A stretch of DNA of 64,000 nucleotides. Origin: Chlamydiales bacterium (GTDB taxonomy: Bacteria > Chlamydiota > Chlamydiia > Chlamydiales > JAJFMA01). A program made the position numbers and the translations under genes. Positions 9,332 to 18,263 of the stretch are shown piece after piece. The notes beneath the pieces were generated by a model that searched no databases, was not told where the DNA came from, and saw nothing but the letters and a program-made list of their open reading frames with translations. Location: NCBI GenBank assembly GCA_030679955.1, contig JAUXSF010000022.1, positions 1 to 64,000 on the forward strand. Direction: 5' to 3'. Position 1 is the stretch's first letter. Each line of letters starts with the position of its first letter.

Positions 9332-10807
9332 ATGGCAGAATATCAAGTTCTTGCACGTAAGTACCGTCCGCAGCGTTTCTCTGACGTCGTAGGTCAAGAT
9401 CCGATCGTGACGACTTTAAAGAATATGATGCGTTTCGACCGCATTGCTCATGCCTTCTTATTCTGCGGCTCTCGCGGAACAGGTAAGACTACCCTAGCGC
9501 GCCTTTTTGCAAAGGCGTTAAATTGTCAGGCGCTGTCGGCTGAATTTGAGCCCTGCAATGAGTGCTCTTCTTGCAAAGAGATCACCGGAGGCCACTCTCT
9601 CGACATTCTGGAGATCGACGGCGCTTCCCACCGCGGTATTGAAGATGTGCGCAAGATCACCGAGACTGTTGGCTACTCCGCGGCTTCTGGTCATTACAAG
9701 ATCTACATCATCGATGAAGTGCACATGCTGACGAAGGAGGCTTTCAATGCCCTCCTGAAAACCCTTGAAGAGCCTCCGCCAAAAGTTAAGTTCTTCTTTG
9801 CTACCACAGAGCCTCATAAGGTACTGCCAACTATCCTCAGTCGATGCCAGCGCTTTAATCTCAATCGCATTTCCCTCGATAGCATTATCGCCACACTGCA
9901 AAAGATCGCTACCGATATCGGCGCACAGGTTCATCCAGATGCATTACGACTGATCGCAACAATGGCCGATGGCGGCATGCGCGATGCTGAATCGTTGTTC
10001 GATCAGGTTTTAGCATTTCATGAAGGTGAAATTACTGTAGACGCCATCGCTAAAGTCCTTGGCATTATGCCTAGAGACATTTTCTTCCAAATCGACCAAG
10101 CGGGAAAAAATGGCGACTTAGCCCAGGCTTTTGAGGTTGTCGAGCAAGTGTTCTCTCAGGGCAAGGATTTGCTCTTCTTCTTAGAGGGATTAATCGAACA
10201 CTTTCGGAATATCTTGGTCGTCAAACTATCCGGAAAGGCGACGCCATTATTAAATGTTGCCTCCCCTGACCGTGATCGCTACGAGGCTTCTGCTCTGCTG
10301 TACCGCAAAGAGCAATGTATGAACCTGCTGGACTACCTGATCGAGGCGCAAAACCAGATTCGCTTCTCACCTTCTAGCCGCATAGCTCTAGAAGCTGTAG
10401 TCCTGCACATCATGCGTAGCCACCAGCGCCTCCCCGTGGAACATTTGGTGAAGGAGCTGATTCAGCTAGAGGCCAAGCTAAATGGCGGATTCCCGGCAGC
10501 GGCACCCGCTGCGCCTGTGATAGCCGCTCAGGAACCTCCGAAAAGAGTTGTGCAAGCACCAAGTATTTCAGAAGATCCCACGCCAGCCCCGCAGGATCTG
10601 CCTAGACGGCCAGCAACTCCTAAGAGCGCTCCGGTGTCATCGCCACCCCCCATTCCCGCTTCTCCAGCCCCTGATGTTGTAGCGGTAGCGCCAGAAAATA
10701 GTGGTGACGTAAAGGATCTAATGAAAAAGCAAAGCAGATATGATACTGTGACACATTTCGCAGCGATAGAGCTCGGGGGAACCTTACAAAAAACGTCGAT
10801 AAAGTAG
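9332..10807 (+). CDS. dnaX: DNA polymerase III subunit gamma/tau
   Basis: Clamp-loader ATPase subunit (491 aa). It has the AAA+ Walker A GSRGTGKT (residues 46-53), zinc-finger cysteines C65, C75, C78 and C81, Walker B IIDEVHML and the SRC sensor in LSRCQRF. A Pro/Ala-rich linker begins near residue 390 and the C-terminus is short. An in-frame ATG 14 codons upstream would add a tail not seen in the family; MAEYQVLARKYRPQ matches the usual DnaX start. ybaB follows 7 nt downstream, the common dnaX-ybaB pairing. Chlamydiae often carry two dnaX-like genes; which copy this is cannot be told here. Confidence 0.95.
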   Translation: MAEYQVLARKYRPQRFSDVVGQDPIVTTLKNMMRFDRIAHAFLFCGSRGTGKTTLARLFAKALNCQALSAEFEPCNECSSCKEITGGHSLDILEIDGASHRGIEDVRKITETVGYSAASGHYKIYIIDEVHMLTKEAFNALLKTLEEPPPKVKFFFATTEPHKVLPTILSRCQRFNLNRISLDSIIATLQKIATDIGAQVHPDALRLIATMADGGMRDAESLFDQVLAFHEGEITVDAIAKVLGIMPRDIFFQIDQAGKNGDLAQAFEVVEQVFSQGKDLLFFLEGLIEHFRNILVVKLSGKATPLLNVASPDRDRYEASALLYRKEQCMNLLDYLIEAQNQIRFSPSSRIALEAVVLHIMRSHQRLPVEHLVKELIQLEAKLNGGFPAAAPAAPVIAAQEPPKRVVQAPSISEDPTPAPQDLPRRPATPKSAPVSSPPPIPASPAPDVVAVAPENSGDVKDLMKKQSRYDTVTHFAAIELGGTLQKTSIK

Positions 10808-10814
10808 GAAAATT

Positions 10815-11171
10815 ATGGGATCAGGATTCGCTAAAAAGAAAAAACAAGCTAAGCAATTCCAGAACCAGTTGATGCAAGCACAAGAGCAGCTATCCAATAC
10901 CACATACACTGGAACTGCAGGCAACGGCTTGGTAAATATCACGATCACTGGTGATTTTGAGATTAAGAAAGTCTCGATCTCCAAAGAATGCGTCGATCCT
11001 GAGGACGTTGAAGGTCTAGAACTCTTGGTAACGGCAGCCTTTAAAGACGCCGCCAAGCAGGCTCAAGAAAGCTCTATGCCAAACCTCGGCGGTTTAGGAG
11101 ACCTAGGCGCCCTCGGCGGCCTCGGTGGACTCGGAGGGCTCGGCGCGGGCTTCCCAGGTCTTGGCGGCTAA
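10815..11171 (+). CDS. ybaB: YbaB/EbfC nucleoid-associated protein
   Basis: Small DNA-binding protein (118 aa) of the YbaB/EbfC family, which forms dimers that grip DNA like tweezers. Visible are the helical N-terminus rich in Lys/Gln, the beta strands VNITITGDFEIKKVSI and the conserved ECVDPEDVEGLELLVTAAF segment. The C-terminal tail is a run of GLGGLG-type repeats, more extended than usual. An SD (AGGA) lies upstream. It is cotranscribed with dnaX. Its last codons overlap by 4 nt the end of the convergent hypothetical gene. Confidence 0.92.
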   Translation: MGSGFAKKKKQAKQFQNQLMQAQEQLSNTTYTGTAGNGLVNITITGDFEIKKVSISKECVDPEDVEGLELLVTAAFKDAAKQAQESSMPNLGGLGDLGALGGLGGLGGLGAGFPGLGG

Positions 11172-11884
11172 CTTGTTTTGCGTGTCCAAACGCGCTTGCT
11201 AAGATCGTCACTGCCGGTGGCTGGAATAGGCGGTTTCCAACGGATTCCGCGAATTTTCTCCACCGCAACCGTTCCTGTTACCTGCTTTTCCCAGCGCCAA
11301 CCCAATAAGCGATCGGGAGCGGTTGCTGGGGTCTTTTGCAAGTGATCCAGGGCGTCCGCCAAACTCGACATCTCTTTTTTCGCCTCACCACCACCCTTAC
11401 GGACGAATACTTTGGCGTTTTTGTACCACGTCTCAATCTCTTTGCGTGTCGCGGGGTTTACATCTGGGTGAGCCATCACATCCTGCATCTTTAGCCCAAG
11501 ATCACAGATTCTGCGGATATTTCCCCGATCAGCAGCGGTCAATACCGCATTGGAATCAAATAACCCGGTAAGGGCATTCATCAGGACATCAATAGACTCC
11601 TGAAGAGTGTCCCACGCCTCTTCATTCTGCTCAATCGTTGACTTGTGCAAAAGGTAGCGGGTGATAGATGACCACACTGCCAAAAACCAAGACCCTATAA
11701 TATGGACAAAAGCAATACCCGCCGCAGCCAAGCAGCGTAGCTTTACTCCAACAGCAATGGTAAAGTATTCAAAACGGCCAAGACCACCCGATTCTGTCAT
11801 TTTTTCTACGCCATAAATGACTTGATCGCGGGCGGATTCTAGCCAATCCTCAGCATAATTATGTCGGTAACGATGCACATGCAT
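11168..11884 (-). CDS. Hypothetical membrane protein
   Basis: A 238-aa protein I do not recognise. A hydrophobic stretch around residues 40-80 (YFTIAVGVKLRCLAAAGIAF, then IIGSWFLAVW) suggests one or two membrane helices. A soluble, mostly helical, charged C-terminal half with several Trp follows. A very good SD (AAGGAGG, 5 nt) precedes the ATG at 11884, which supports it as a real gene. The two membrane segments followed by helical stretches could fit an inclusion-membrane-like layout, but that is speculation. It converges with ybaB. Confidence 0.7.
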   Translation of the reverse strand: MHVHRYRHNYAEDWLESARDQVIYGVEKMTESGGLGRFEYFTIAVGVKLRCLAAAGIAFVHIIGSWFLAVWSSITRYLLHKSTIEQNEEAWDTLQESIDVLMNALTGLFDSNAVLTAADRGNIRRICDLGLKMQDVMAHPDVNPATRKEIETWYKNAKVFVRKGGGEAKKEMSSLADALDHLQKTPATAPDRLLGWRWEKQVTGTVAVEKIRGIRWKPPIPATGSDDLSKRVWTRKTS

Positions 11885-11958
11885 AGGAACCTCCTTGCCG
11901 GCGTCGACAGCCTAATCCCTATTATACCACTCTAATAGATTAACTTTTAGAATAGGAA

Positions 11959-12026
11959 TTTAACGCAAAGGCGCAAAGTCGCAGAGAAGTGACTTCTCCT
12001 TTGCGGCTTAGCGTCTTTGCGTTAAA
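11959..12026. repeat. Palindromic periodic repeat, family A copy 1
   Basis: The left arm reads TTTAACGCAAAGGCGCAAAG and the right arm CTTAGCGTCTTTGCGTTAAA, with further pairing inside (GAGAAGT/ACTTCTC). The phrase CGCAAAG repeats with a period of about 9 bp. It lies 5 nt beyond the stop of ptsI, where a terminator would be expected. Confidence 0.8.
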
Positions 12027-12031
12027 TAAAA

Positions 12032-13813
12032 TCACATGATGTTGAAGAGGGAATCTTCCGGCACAGCGTATTGATACTCAGCGCTTAGGAAATTAAGAAT
12101 TTCATTAGGTTCGGACATCGTTAGCACTTGTTCCGCAATACGACGGGCATCGACAATGCTAGTTCGGCGAATGATATTCTTAATAAGAGGGATATGTCGC
12201 GTTGCGACTGATAACTCATGGAGCCCCAACCCAATCAGCAATGGAGTAAGCCGTGGATCTGCCGCCATTTCTCCACATAAGGATACCGGAATACCCTTTC
12301 GCTGAGCTTGGGTGATCACAAACTTCAGCAAACGCAAAACACCGGGATGAGTGGGCGAATACAGCCCGCTCATAGCATCATTGCCACGGTCCACTGCCAA
12401 CGCATATTGAACTAAATCGTTTGTGCCTATGCTTAGGAAGTCGCATTCTCCGGCCAGCAGATCAGCGATCAGTGCAGCGGAAGGAACCTCAACCATACTA
12501 CCAATACGCAAGTTGGAGGCTATTTCATGCCCCTGATCAAGCAGCTTTATGCGCACTTCATCGACAATGCTCTTCACTTCGCGAAGTTCTTGCAAACTAG
12601 ATACGAGAGGGAACAGCAGGCTTACTTCCCCAAAAGCACTAGCACGCAAAACAGCTCTTAGTTGCGTGCGGAAGATTTCTGGCTTGCGCAACAAAAATCT
12701 TATCGCGCGACATCCTAAAAAGGGGTTTAGCTCTTTGCACGTCTGCTGTTCAATGGAGTGTTTATCCCCACCAACATCAAATGCCCTGATGACAACAGGA
12801 AGCCCTTGCATGCTGACTAAAATATCTCGATAGGCCTGGAATTGTTCTTCTTCGGTCGGAAAGCGATTTCGCGATAGATAGAGGTATTCTGATCGAAAGA
12901 GGCCAATACCCTCTCCACCATACTCTTTTAAGGCAGCCAGCTCTTCGCCACTTTCCAAGTTAGCCGAAATGCGAAGACTGTGGCCATCATAGGTTTCTGT
13001 CTGATGGAAAGCCTGTCCCTGGAAGCCATGAAGAAACTCATGTAGCTCCCCTCTTATCGATTGATACTCTAACAAGGTAGCAGGAGTAGGATTAAGAATA
13101 ACAGCGCCGGTACGTCCATCTACAATTACCGGTCCTGACAAATTCCGTGGAATGTTACTGAGATCCAAGTTTCCAACATAAGGGATTCCTTTGGCTCTGG
13201 CAACAATCGCGGCATGCGAAGTAGCGCCACCCTTTTGCGTCACAAAAGCCGCGATCGTACGCTCTTGCACGCTAGCAGTGTCAGATGGTGCTAAGTCCAC
13301 CGCGAAGACGACTGAACCATTTGGAACGGCGCTTAAACCAATGCCAGAAGTCCCCAGTAAGTGTTTTAAGACGCGTCTATACAGATCTTCAAGATCAGCA
13401 AAGCGCTCGCGGAAGAAAGGATCCTCCATGGCTTCAAATTGCAGTTGATATCTATACCAAACGCTATGAAATACAGCCTCTGCATTGCGGTATTGTTCCT
13501 GAATGGCAGAGGTCATGTCCGCTAAAATGGTCGGATCGGCGACAAAAGCTAACTGAGCTTCGAGCACGGACACAGCTTCGACAGCATCTTCCGCGACTAG
13601 TCTTTCGCGTATCTGATGAATCTCTTCTCGGCTACGGTCAAACGCCTCGATAAAGCGAGCGAGTTCGTTCTTAACCGAATGCGTCTCAACCTCGTAATCC
13701 GGAATCGCAATGTCGTCGTAAGAAAAGAAAAACGCGTCGCCAATAGCAATACCGCGAGATATCCCTTCTCCGAGCAAACGTAGCTCTTTAGTGTGCATAG
13801 TGTTCTTAACCAC
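12032..13813 (-). CDS. ptsI: PTS enzyme I (PEP-protein phosphotransferase)
   Basis: Enzyme I (593 aa) transfers phosphate from PEP to HPr. The phosphohistidine is H200 in KGGATSHAAIVA. The PEP-binding barrel shows GIGLFRSEYLY and GTNDLVQYALAVDR, and the active cysteine lies in VSLCGEMA. The GTG start at 13813 is preferred over the ATG at 13798 because GGAG lies 5 nt before it. The GTG falls only 5 nt (13809-13813) upstream of the hprK stop codon region, so the two are coupled. In Chlamydia ptsI is followed by ptsH; no HPr gene is visible here. With hprK adjacent and no sugar permease nearby, a regulatory PTS is likelier than sugar uptake (inference). Confidence 0.94.
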   Translation of the reverse strand: MVKNTMHTKELRLLGEGISRGIAIGDAFFFSYDDIAIPDYEVETHSVKNELARFIEAFDRSREEIHQIRERLVAEDAVEAVSVLEAQLAFVADPTILADMTSAIQEQYRNAEAVFHSVWYRYQLQFEAMEDPFFRERFADLEDLYRRVLKHLLGTSGIGLSAVPNGSVVFAVDLAPSDTASVQERTIAAFVTQKGGATSHAAIVARAKGIPYVGNLDLSNIPRNLSGPVIVDGRTGAVILNPTPATLLEYQSIRGELHEFLHGFQGQAFHQTETYDGHSLRISANLESGEELAALKEYGGEGIGLFRSEYLYLSRNRFPTEEEQFQAYRDILVSMQGLPVVIRAFDVGGDKHSIEQQTCKELNPFLGCRAIRFLLRKPEIFRTQLRAVLRASAFGEVSLLFPLVSSLQELREVKSIVDEVRIKLLDQGHEIASNLRIGSMVEVPSAALIADLLAGECDFLSIGTNDLVQYALAVDRGNDAMSGLYSPTHPGVLRLLKFVITQAQRKGIPVSLCGEMAADPRLTPLLIGLGLHELSVATRHIPLIKNIIRRTSIVDARRIAEQVLTMSEPNEILNFLSAEYQYAVPEDSLFNIM

Positions 13814-14783
13814 TTACACTCCGCAAGGAGGTTATACGAGTCCTGCTGGAAGTCTGCTGCTTCATGGCAATCATCTCCAAAAGCTTGGCATTGAACTCTT
13901 TGGCAGAGTTGTATCCCATGGCTTTGAGGCGATGGTTAAGTGCTATTGTCTCTAAAAGCAACACAACGTCACGACCTGGCTTAACAGGCAATACATGATG
14001 TGGAACCTTTATCCCCAACATGTCGCAGAATTTTTCCTCAAGACCTACGCGGTCGTAAAAACAATGATCGTCCCATGACTCTAACTTAACAACAAGATCG
14101 ATGCTCTTGTAATCGCGAACGCAAACAGCACCGTAAAGGTGTGCGACGTTAATGATACCGATGCCGCGGATCTCCATGTGATGGCGCGTTAGATCAGCTC
14201 CAAAGCCTTCTAAATAGATGCCCTCGCGCTTACGAACTTTCACAATGTCGTCAGAAATTAAACGGTGGCCACGCTCGATCAACCCAAGAGCTGCCTCACT
14301 TTTACCTACGGAGGAATCACCTTGAATTAAGACACCGACCCCAAATACCTCTACCAAAGTTCCGTGACAATTCATGCTAGGAGCGAACTCTTCGGTCAGT
14401 AAGTGCGTCAGCTTGCTAAGCAAGTTCATGGTGGTCATTTCAGTACGCATCAATGGCACATTGCGTTCATCGCAAAGCCGCGCAAGCTCTTTTGGGGCGC
14501 GGTAGCGACGAGCTATGATCACTGCTGGAATATCAGGTCCCAGGATGGCTCCCAACCGTTCAACACGTGTTGGTGGATCCAAATCGTTGATATATTCGAT
14601 TTCCACCTTGCCAAGAATAATAATTCGCTTTTTTGCATGGCTCTTGAGATAGCCTGAGAGGCTTAATCCGGGCCGGTGTGCTTCAGGAACCTTAATGGGC
14701 CTGCGCATTCCTTCTTTGCCCGCTATTAACTCCAAACCAAGTCGCGCGCTGAGCTGTTGATACAAGTCTTCGACACAATACAT
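13806..14783 (-). CDS. hprK: HPr kinase/phosphorylase
   Basis: Bifunctional enzyme (325 aa) that phosphorylates and dephosphorylates HPr on a serine, linking the PTS to metabolic state. Visible are the N-terminal domain starting MYCVEDLYQQL, the catalytic His in CHGTLVEVFG (H140), the P-loop GDSSVGKS (155-162) and the family signature EIRGIGIINVAHLYG. The ATG at 14783 fits the usual HprK start (M-x-x-V-x-D-L); a TTG 30 nt upstream with a weak AGG would lengthen it to 335 aa. It overlaps the start of ptsI and probably forms a two-gene unit with it. Confidence 0.92.
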   Translation of the reverse strand: MYCVEDLYQQLSARLGLELIAGKEGMRRPIKVPEAHRPGLSLSGYLKSHAKKRIIILGKVEIEYINDLDPPTRVERLGAILGPDIPAVIIARRYRAPKELARLCDERNVPLMRTEMTTMNLLSKLTHLLTEEFAPSMNCHGTLVEVFGVGVLIQGDSSVGKSEAALGLIERGHRLISDDIVKVRKREGIYLEGFGADLTRHHMEIRGIGIINVAHLYGAVCVRDYKSIDLVVKLESWDDHCFYDRVGLEEKFCDMLGIKVPHHVLPVKPGRDVVLLLETIALNHRLKAMGYNSAKEFNAKLLEMIAMKQQTSSRTRITSLRSVSG

Positions 14784-14849
14784 TTGCGGATTGGGGTAAA
14801 ATAAAGGTAACAAGTTGATACCTGTTTGACCTACAAGAAGTCAAGTCGC

Positions 14850-14898
14850 AAAGAAAATTCCTCAAAAGGAGAAGGACCAAAAGGACGTAAACGACCTA
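14850..14898. repeat. Degenerate periodic repeat tract
   Basis: The GGACCAAAAGGACGTAAACG-type phrasing resembles the GAC-phrase repeats near 52.8 kb and 63.6 kb. It has no clear second arm. It lies between hprK and the SUKH-like gene. Confidence 0.35.
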
Positions 14899-14906
14899 AA
14901 GAAATC

Positions 14907-15743
14907 TTATATCTTGATGGTCTCAAGATAGAACATGAGCCAATCAAGATAGGTCGGAAAGGCCATGTTTTCCGGACTAGACCTATCGGACATATGGTTG
15001 GAGATAGTGTTCGTCAATCCCGAGTAATAGATGTTGCCCATTTCATGCTCTGGATACCACTCGGCCCAGAAACACTGATAGCAAGGAAAACCAAACGATT
15101 CGTAAAAAGGAATCAATCGCGTAGGATTAACAGGTGTTCCCTCAGACGTTAGCAATGTGTCACGCTGCTCTAAAAATGCCTGGAAATCTCGATACTTTGC
15201 ATAGAGCTTATCGGTAGTCGTCAAACCCGTATCGGTATACTTGAAGAAGCCGTCATGAATTTCCAAAAACATCAAGTAATCGACAGGCAAAACAAACTCT
15301 GCAAACTGAGCTTTAATATTGGAAATGTTCTCCTCGGTGGCGGGTGGGCTGCCACGAAAGAAACCACGATCATCGCCAAGGCCATAAACGAGGTGCGCCT
15401 CATACGGATCATCAAACTTACGCTGTGTGACATACACACCAACGTTGCTTAACGAATTGAAGAATTCATTCAGAAATGGCGATAATAACGGGTGAAATGG
15501 CAGCTTCATCAACCAAAAATCGCGTGTAAACTCAATGCGATCCCGAGTAGGCAGTAGAGCCAACTCGTACCAACCTCTAGGAAGCTGAGGACAACGTTGA
15601 CTAACCTCTTCCCAAGCAATATCAGGACCTTCATGAAGAGGTATTACGCAACGAAAATGCCCTCCTGGGGCATCTTCGGAAGCAGGCTGAAAGAAAGCTT
15701 TTATATGTCCATCCATGGATTTTGTTTTATCAGAATCCATCAT
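14907..15743 (-). CDS. SMI1/KNR4 (SUKH)-like protein
   Basis: A 278-aa soluble protein. The central stretch LPVDYLMFLEIHDGFFKY and the closing FPTYLDWLMFYLE match the start and end pattern of the SMI1/KNR4 (SUKH) fold, where LPxDYxxFL..N/DG and a final F..WL are typical. The N-terminal 130 residues are outside that core. In other bacteria SUKH proteins often neutralise contact-dependent toxins; in chlamydiae the role is unknown and no toxin gene is next to it. The start is uncertain: tandem ATGs at 15743 and 15740, a TTG at 15752, and no clear SD. Family call moderate. Confidence 0.7.
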   Translation of the reverse strand: MMDSDKTKSMDGHIKAFFQPASEDAPGGHFRCVIPLHEGPDIAWEEVSQRCPQLPRGWYELALLPTRDRIEFTRDFWLMKLPFHPLLSPFLNEFFNSLSNVGVYVTQRKFDDPYEAHLVYGLGDDRGFFRGSPPATEENISNIKAQFAEFVLPVDYLMFLEIHDGFFKYTDTGLTTTDKLYAKYRDFQAFLEQRDTLLTSEGTPVNPTRLIPFYESFGFPCYQCFWAEWYPEHEMGNIYYSGLTNTISNHMSDRSSPENMAFPTYLDWLMFYLETIKI

Positions 15744-15769
15744 TAGAAACAAAAAAATGTTTACGCTTT

Positions 15770-16114
15770 TTAAGAGTTAATTTCCAATCCCTCTGGTCGA
15801 GCCCTCCTTAAACTAGCTTGGTGCCAATTGATAAATTTTACAGTTATGCGAAAAAGTTGTTTCTTTTCTTGATCATTAAGCAAACTCACACAATTAGGCC
15901 TAAGCATTGCAATATTAATAATGTTAGTTGCAATCACTCTTCCACTGCAACCTCTTATTTTTTGATTTAGTAGCCAGACAATTTCAGCGTCACATCGCGT
16001 ATCCGTACTTATGACGTCTAAACCTAAAACAGGTAAATGGCTTTTCGGGTCCCTGTAAGTAGTTTCCGGCATTCCCAAATAAGGGACATAGGCCAAATAG
16101 GCTGCTCCTTCCAT
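15770..16114 (-). CDS. Hypothetical protein (114 aa)
   Basis: Not recognised. It is a small soluble protein with a basic C-terminus (WHQASLRRARPEGLEI). Its real-gene status is supported by AGGA 4 nt before the ATG and by its position 26 nt upstream of the SUKH-like gene on the same strand, so the two are probably cotranscribed. There is no membrane segment or signal peptide. The tail FRITVKFINWHQASLR resembles the end of small regulatory domains that bind glycan or nucleotide, but this is not enough for a call. Confidence 0.6.
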   Translation of the reverse strand: MEGAAYLAYVPYLGMPETTYRDPKSHLPVLGLDVISTDTRCDAEIVWLLNQKIRGCSGRVIATNIINIAMLRPNCVSLLNDQEKKQLFRITVKFINWHQASLRRARPEGLEINS

Positions 16115-16207
16115 ATTTTCCTAAAAAAATTTGTAGTCTTGAATATTTTGCTATGATAGGGTGTGCAATGGCTTATGACATCATAACAGGGACATTGGCT
16201 TCAGGCA

Positions 16208-16774
16208 ATGGAATATTCTCGCGTAGTAGTTATTGGAACCGAACTGCAATATCAACGCCAGGAGGCTGCATCAACGATTTTTGTTGAAACAGCAATCATT
16301 GATAAGTCGCTGTCAAACCTCCCTGCGCTAACTTATTATTTGAAAGAATCAGCCATATGGGACTCTCATATGGATAAAAGCAATCTCGTGATGCTTGGTT
16401 CCGTGGCTATCATTTGCCGGGAACGAAGGCTGATTCGCTTGGTTGACGGCACCGAAATTTCTTATAAACGCCTCATTGTGTTCTCCGGTCCGCCCCATGA
16501 ATACTGCGCTGGGCGTAGCATGGAACAGCTTTCTCACGGAGCCTTTCAAACCATTAACTACGCCCTTCGTTGCCATGACATCTGTGCGAACATTAATCAG
16601 CCTAATACAGACGTTGTGCCAAAAAAGAAGACAGCGACCGTCATTCACAGTTCAAGCTCCCATGCCTTGTATTCTGGCAATCGACTCAAAGACATTGAAA
16701 TAGTACTCCCTGACTCAACACCTCCCTTAGGCCTCCACAGTGGAAGCAATCGCCTCTATCAGGTCCAGACCTGA
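16208..16774 (+). CDS. Hypothetical protein with oxidoreductase-like segment
   Basis: A 188-aa protein. VVVIGTELQY near the start and GTEISYKRLIVFSGPP in the middle recall the beta strand and the 'dG..i.yd.LviatG' motif of FAD/NAD(P) disulfide-type oxidoreductases. The GxGxxG dinucleotide signature is absent, so it may be a shortened, non-enzymatic relative or a worn-down remnant. A TATGAT box lies about 55 nt upstream. It overlaps the GTG start of comEC by 35 nt. In C. trachomatis an unknown gene also sits before comEC; whether they are orthologues I cannot say. Confidence 0.55.
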   Translation: MEYSRVVVIGTELQYQRQEAASTIFVETAIIDKSLSNLPALTYYLKESAIWDSHMDKSNLVMLGSVAIICRERRLIRLVDGTEISYKRLIVFSGPPHEYCAGRSMEQLSHGAFQTINYALRCHDICANINQPNTDVVPKKKTATVIHSSSSHALYSGNRLKDIEIVLPDSTPPLGLHSGSNRLYQVQT

Positions 16775-18263
16775 AGATCTTGTCTCACCTCTTTTAAAGT
16801 TTTGGGAGCAGCATCCTGCCCTCTACTACGGCTTAGCATTTTTGCTAGGCTGCTCAGCTGCTGCATCGCACCAATTACTAGCGTTATTGCCTCCGTTTGC
16901 CATCCTGTTAGTCAATCATTGGCAGAGATCGCTTTTGGCTTGTATCTTGGCCTTGGCAGCGTTCGGATATACCCATGAACGGTACCTTTTACCAGAGATC
17001 CCGGCCACCGGCCTGGAGGGCGCGGCCTATATCAGCATTCAGAGCATTTCGGATAGCAGCTCGTCATACGGCTATGGCTGGGTCTTTAAGGGTGTAATTC
17101 ACTCATTTGTTCCACAAGGAGAAACAGAAAGTATCGCTCGAGGCGTATCCTTTCGCATGACAGTGCCCAAAAAAGGTCGCGCAGAACGTCCAACCGGAGA
17201 CACTAACTACATCATCCATTCCGCCAAATTAAGAAAAACAGCGAACGGAACCTACTACCTGAACTCAGGTAAACAGGCCCATTGGTATCCTGTTGACGGG
17301 TGGCTTTGCCTTGCGGAAATGCGCTTTAACATAAAACATGCTGTGAAGCGATACATTCAAGATCATATAGCCGACAGACGTAGCGCAAACCTCCTTGTAG
17401 GCTTGGTCACCGGGGAATTTTCGGATCAACAAACACGCAGTTCGCTAGGACGCTTTGGCTTACAGCATATCCTAGCTATTTCAGGCTTTCACTTTGCCAT
17501 CATCGTTAGCATACTGGCGTTATGCTTTAGCATGCTACTGCCGCGCAAAGCGTGTAGTATTGCCCTCTTGATAGCAACTACGAGCTATTACATCGTATTG
17601 GGATTTGGTCCATCCATTATGCGAGCGTATATTTGTGCGACGATATTTCTGTTGGGTCAATTGCTCGATCGCCCCGCCAAAGCACTTAACAGCATGGGGA
17701 TTGCCCTACTAGCGATCCTTCTATATGACCCACTGAGCGCAACATCAGCAGCCTTTCAGCTAAGCTTTGTAGCCACGGCAGCCATTTTGTTGCTTTTTAA
17801 ACCAATGGATGAGTTTCTTGCGTTACTTTGGAATAGACGATCTTTAGCACATATATCGGAGATGTCGCTGCTTGACCAACATGGTTTTTTAATTCTCTCC
17901 ATCTTTCGGCAAGCTTTAGCCTTGTCGCTGGCGGTGCATCTGCTGACAATACCTGTATGTCTGTATTACTTTCAGAAGTTTCCGGTTCTAAGTCTCTTCT
18001 ACAATTTGTTTTTCCCATTTTTGGTAAGCATCTCGATGTTATTGCTGATAACGGCATCGATCACGCAACTGGGGTTTTTGCATACCATCAACAGCGCACT
18101 AACTCAGACAACGTTGAACCTTACGTTTAATGTGCCGCTGTCATGGGATATCATGATACGCACACATCAACCCCCTGTTTGGTTAGTCGTCGCTGCAACA
18201 ACAACCATTTTTGCAGCAGCTGTGTATCTGCGACAAAGGTCACTAGAACCAGACTTTATTTAG
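16740..18263 (+). CDS. comEC: ComEC/Rec2 DNA-uptake channel protein
   Basis: Inner-membrane competence protein (507 aa) thought to pass single-stranded DNA into the cytoplasm. The core is clear: soluble N-terminal OB-like region, then the Competence domain with LVTGEFSDQQTRSSLGRFGL, HILAISGFHFAIIVSIL and SIMRAYICATIFLLG, followed by several membrane helices. The C-terminal metallo-beta-lactamase domain of longer ComEC proteins is absent, as in short chlamydial versions. The GTG start at 16740 overlaps the previous gene; AGG lies 8 nt upstream. The 3' end overlaps the stop of the OTU gene by 4 nt. Confidence 0.92.
   Translation: MEAIASIRSRPEDLVSPLLKFWEQHPALYYGLAFLLGCSAAASHQLLALLPPFAILLVNHWQRSLLACILALAAFGYTHERYLLPEIPATGLEGAAYISIQSISDSSSSYGYGWVFKGVIHSFVPQGETESIARGVSFRMTVPKKGRAERPTGDTNYIIHSAKLRKTANGTYYLNSGKQAHWYPVDGWLCLAEMRFNIKHAVKRYIQDHIADRRSANLLVGLVTGEFSDQQTRSSLGRFGLQHILAISGFHFAIIVSILALCFSMLLPRKACSIALLIATTSYYIVLGFGPSIMRAYICATIFLLGQLLDRPAKALNSMGIALLAILLYDPLSATSAAFQLSFVATAAILLLFKPMDEFLALLWNRRSLAHISEMSLLDQHGFLILSIFRQALALSLAVHLLTIPVCLYYFQKFPVLSLFYNLFFPFLVSISMLLLITASITQLGFLHTINSALTQTTLNLTFNVPLSWDIMIRTHQPPVWLVVAATTTIFAAAVYLRQRSLEPDFI

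Noticed and set aside
16168-16287. A 39-codon ORF (MAYDIITGTL...) before the 188-aa gene
   Set aside because: It is very short, has no SD and overlaps the next gene in another frame. A fused or frameshifted reading cannot be shown.
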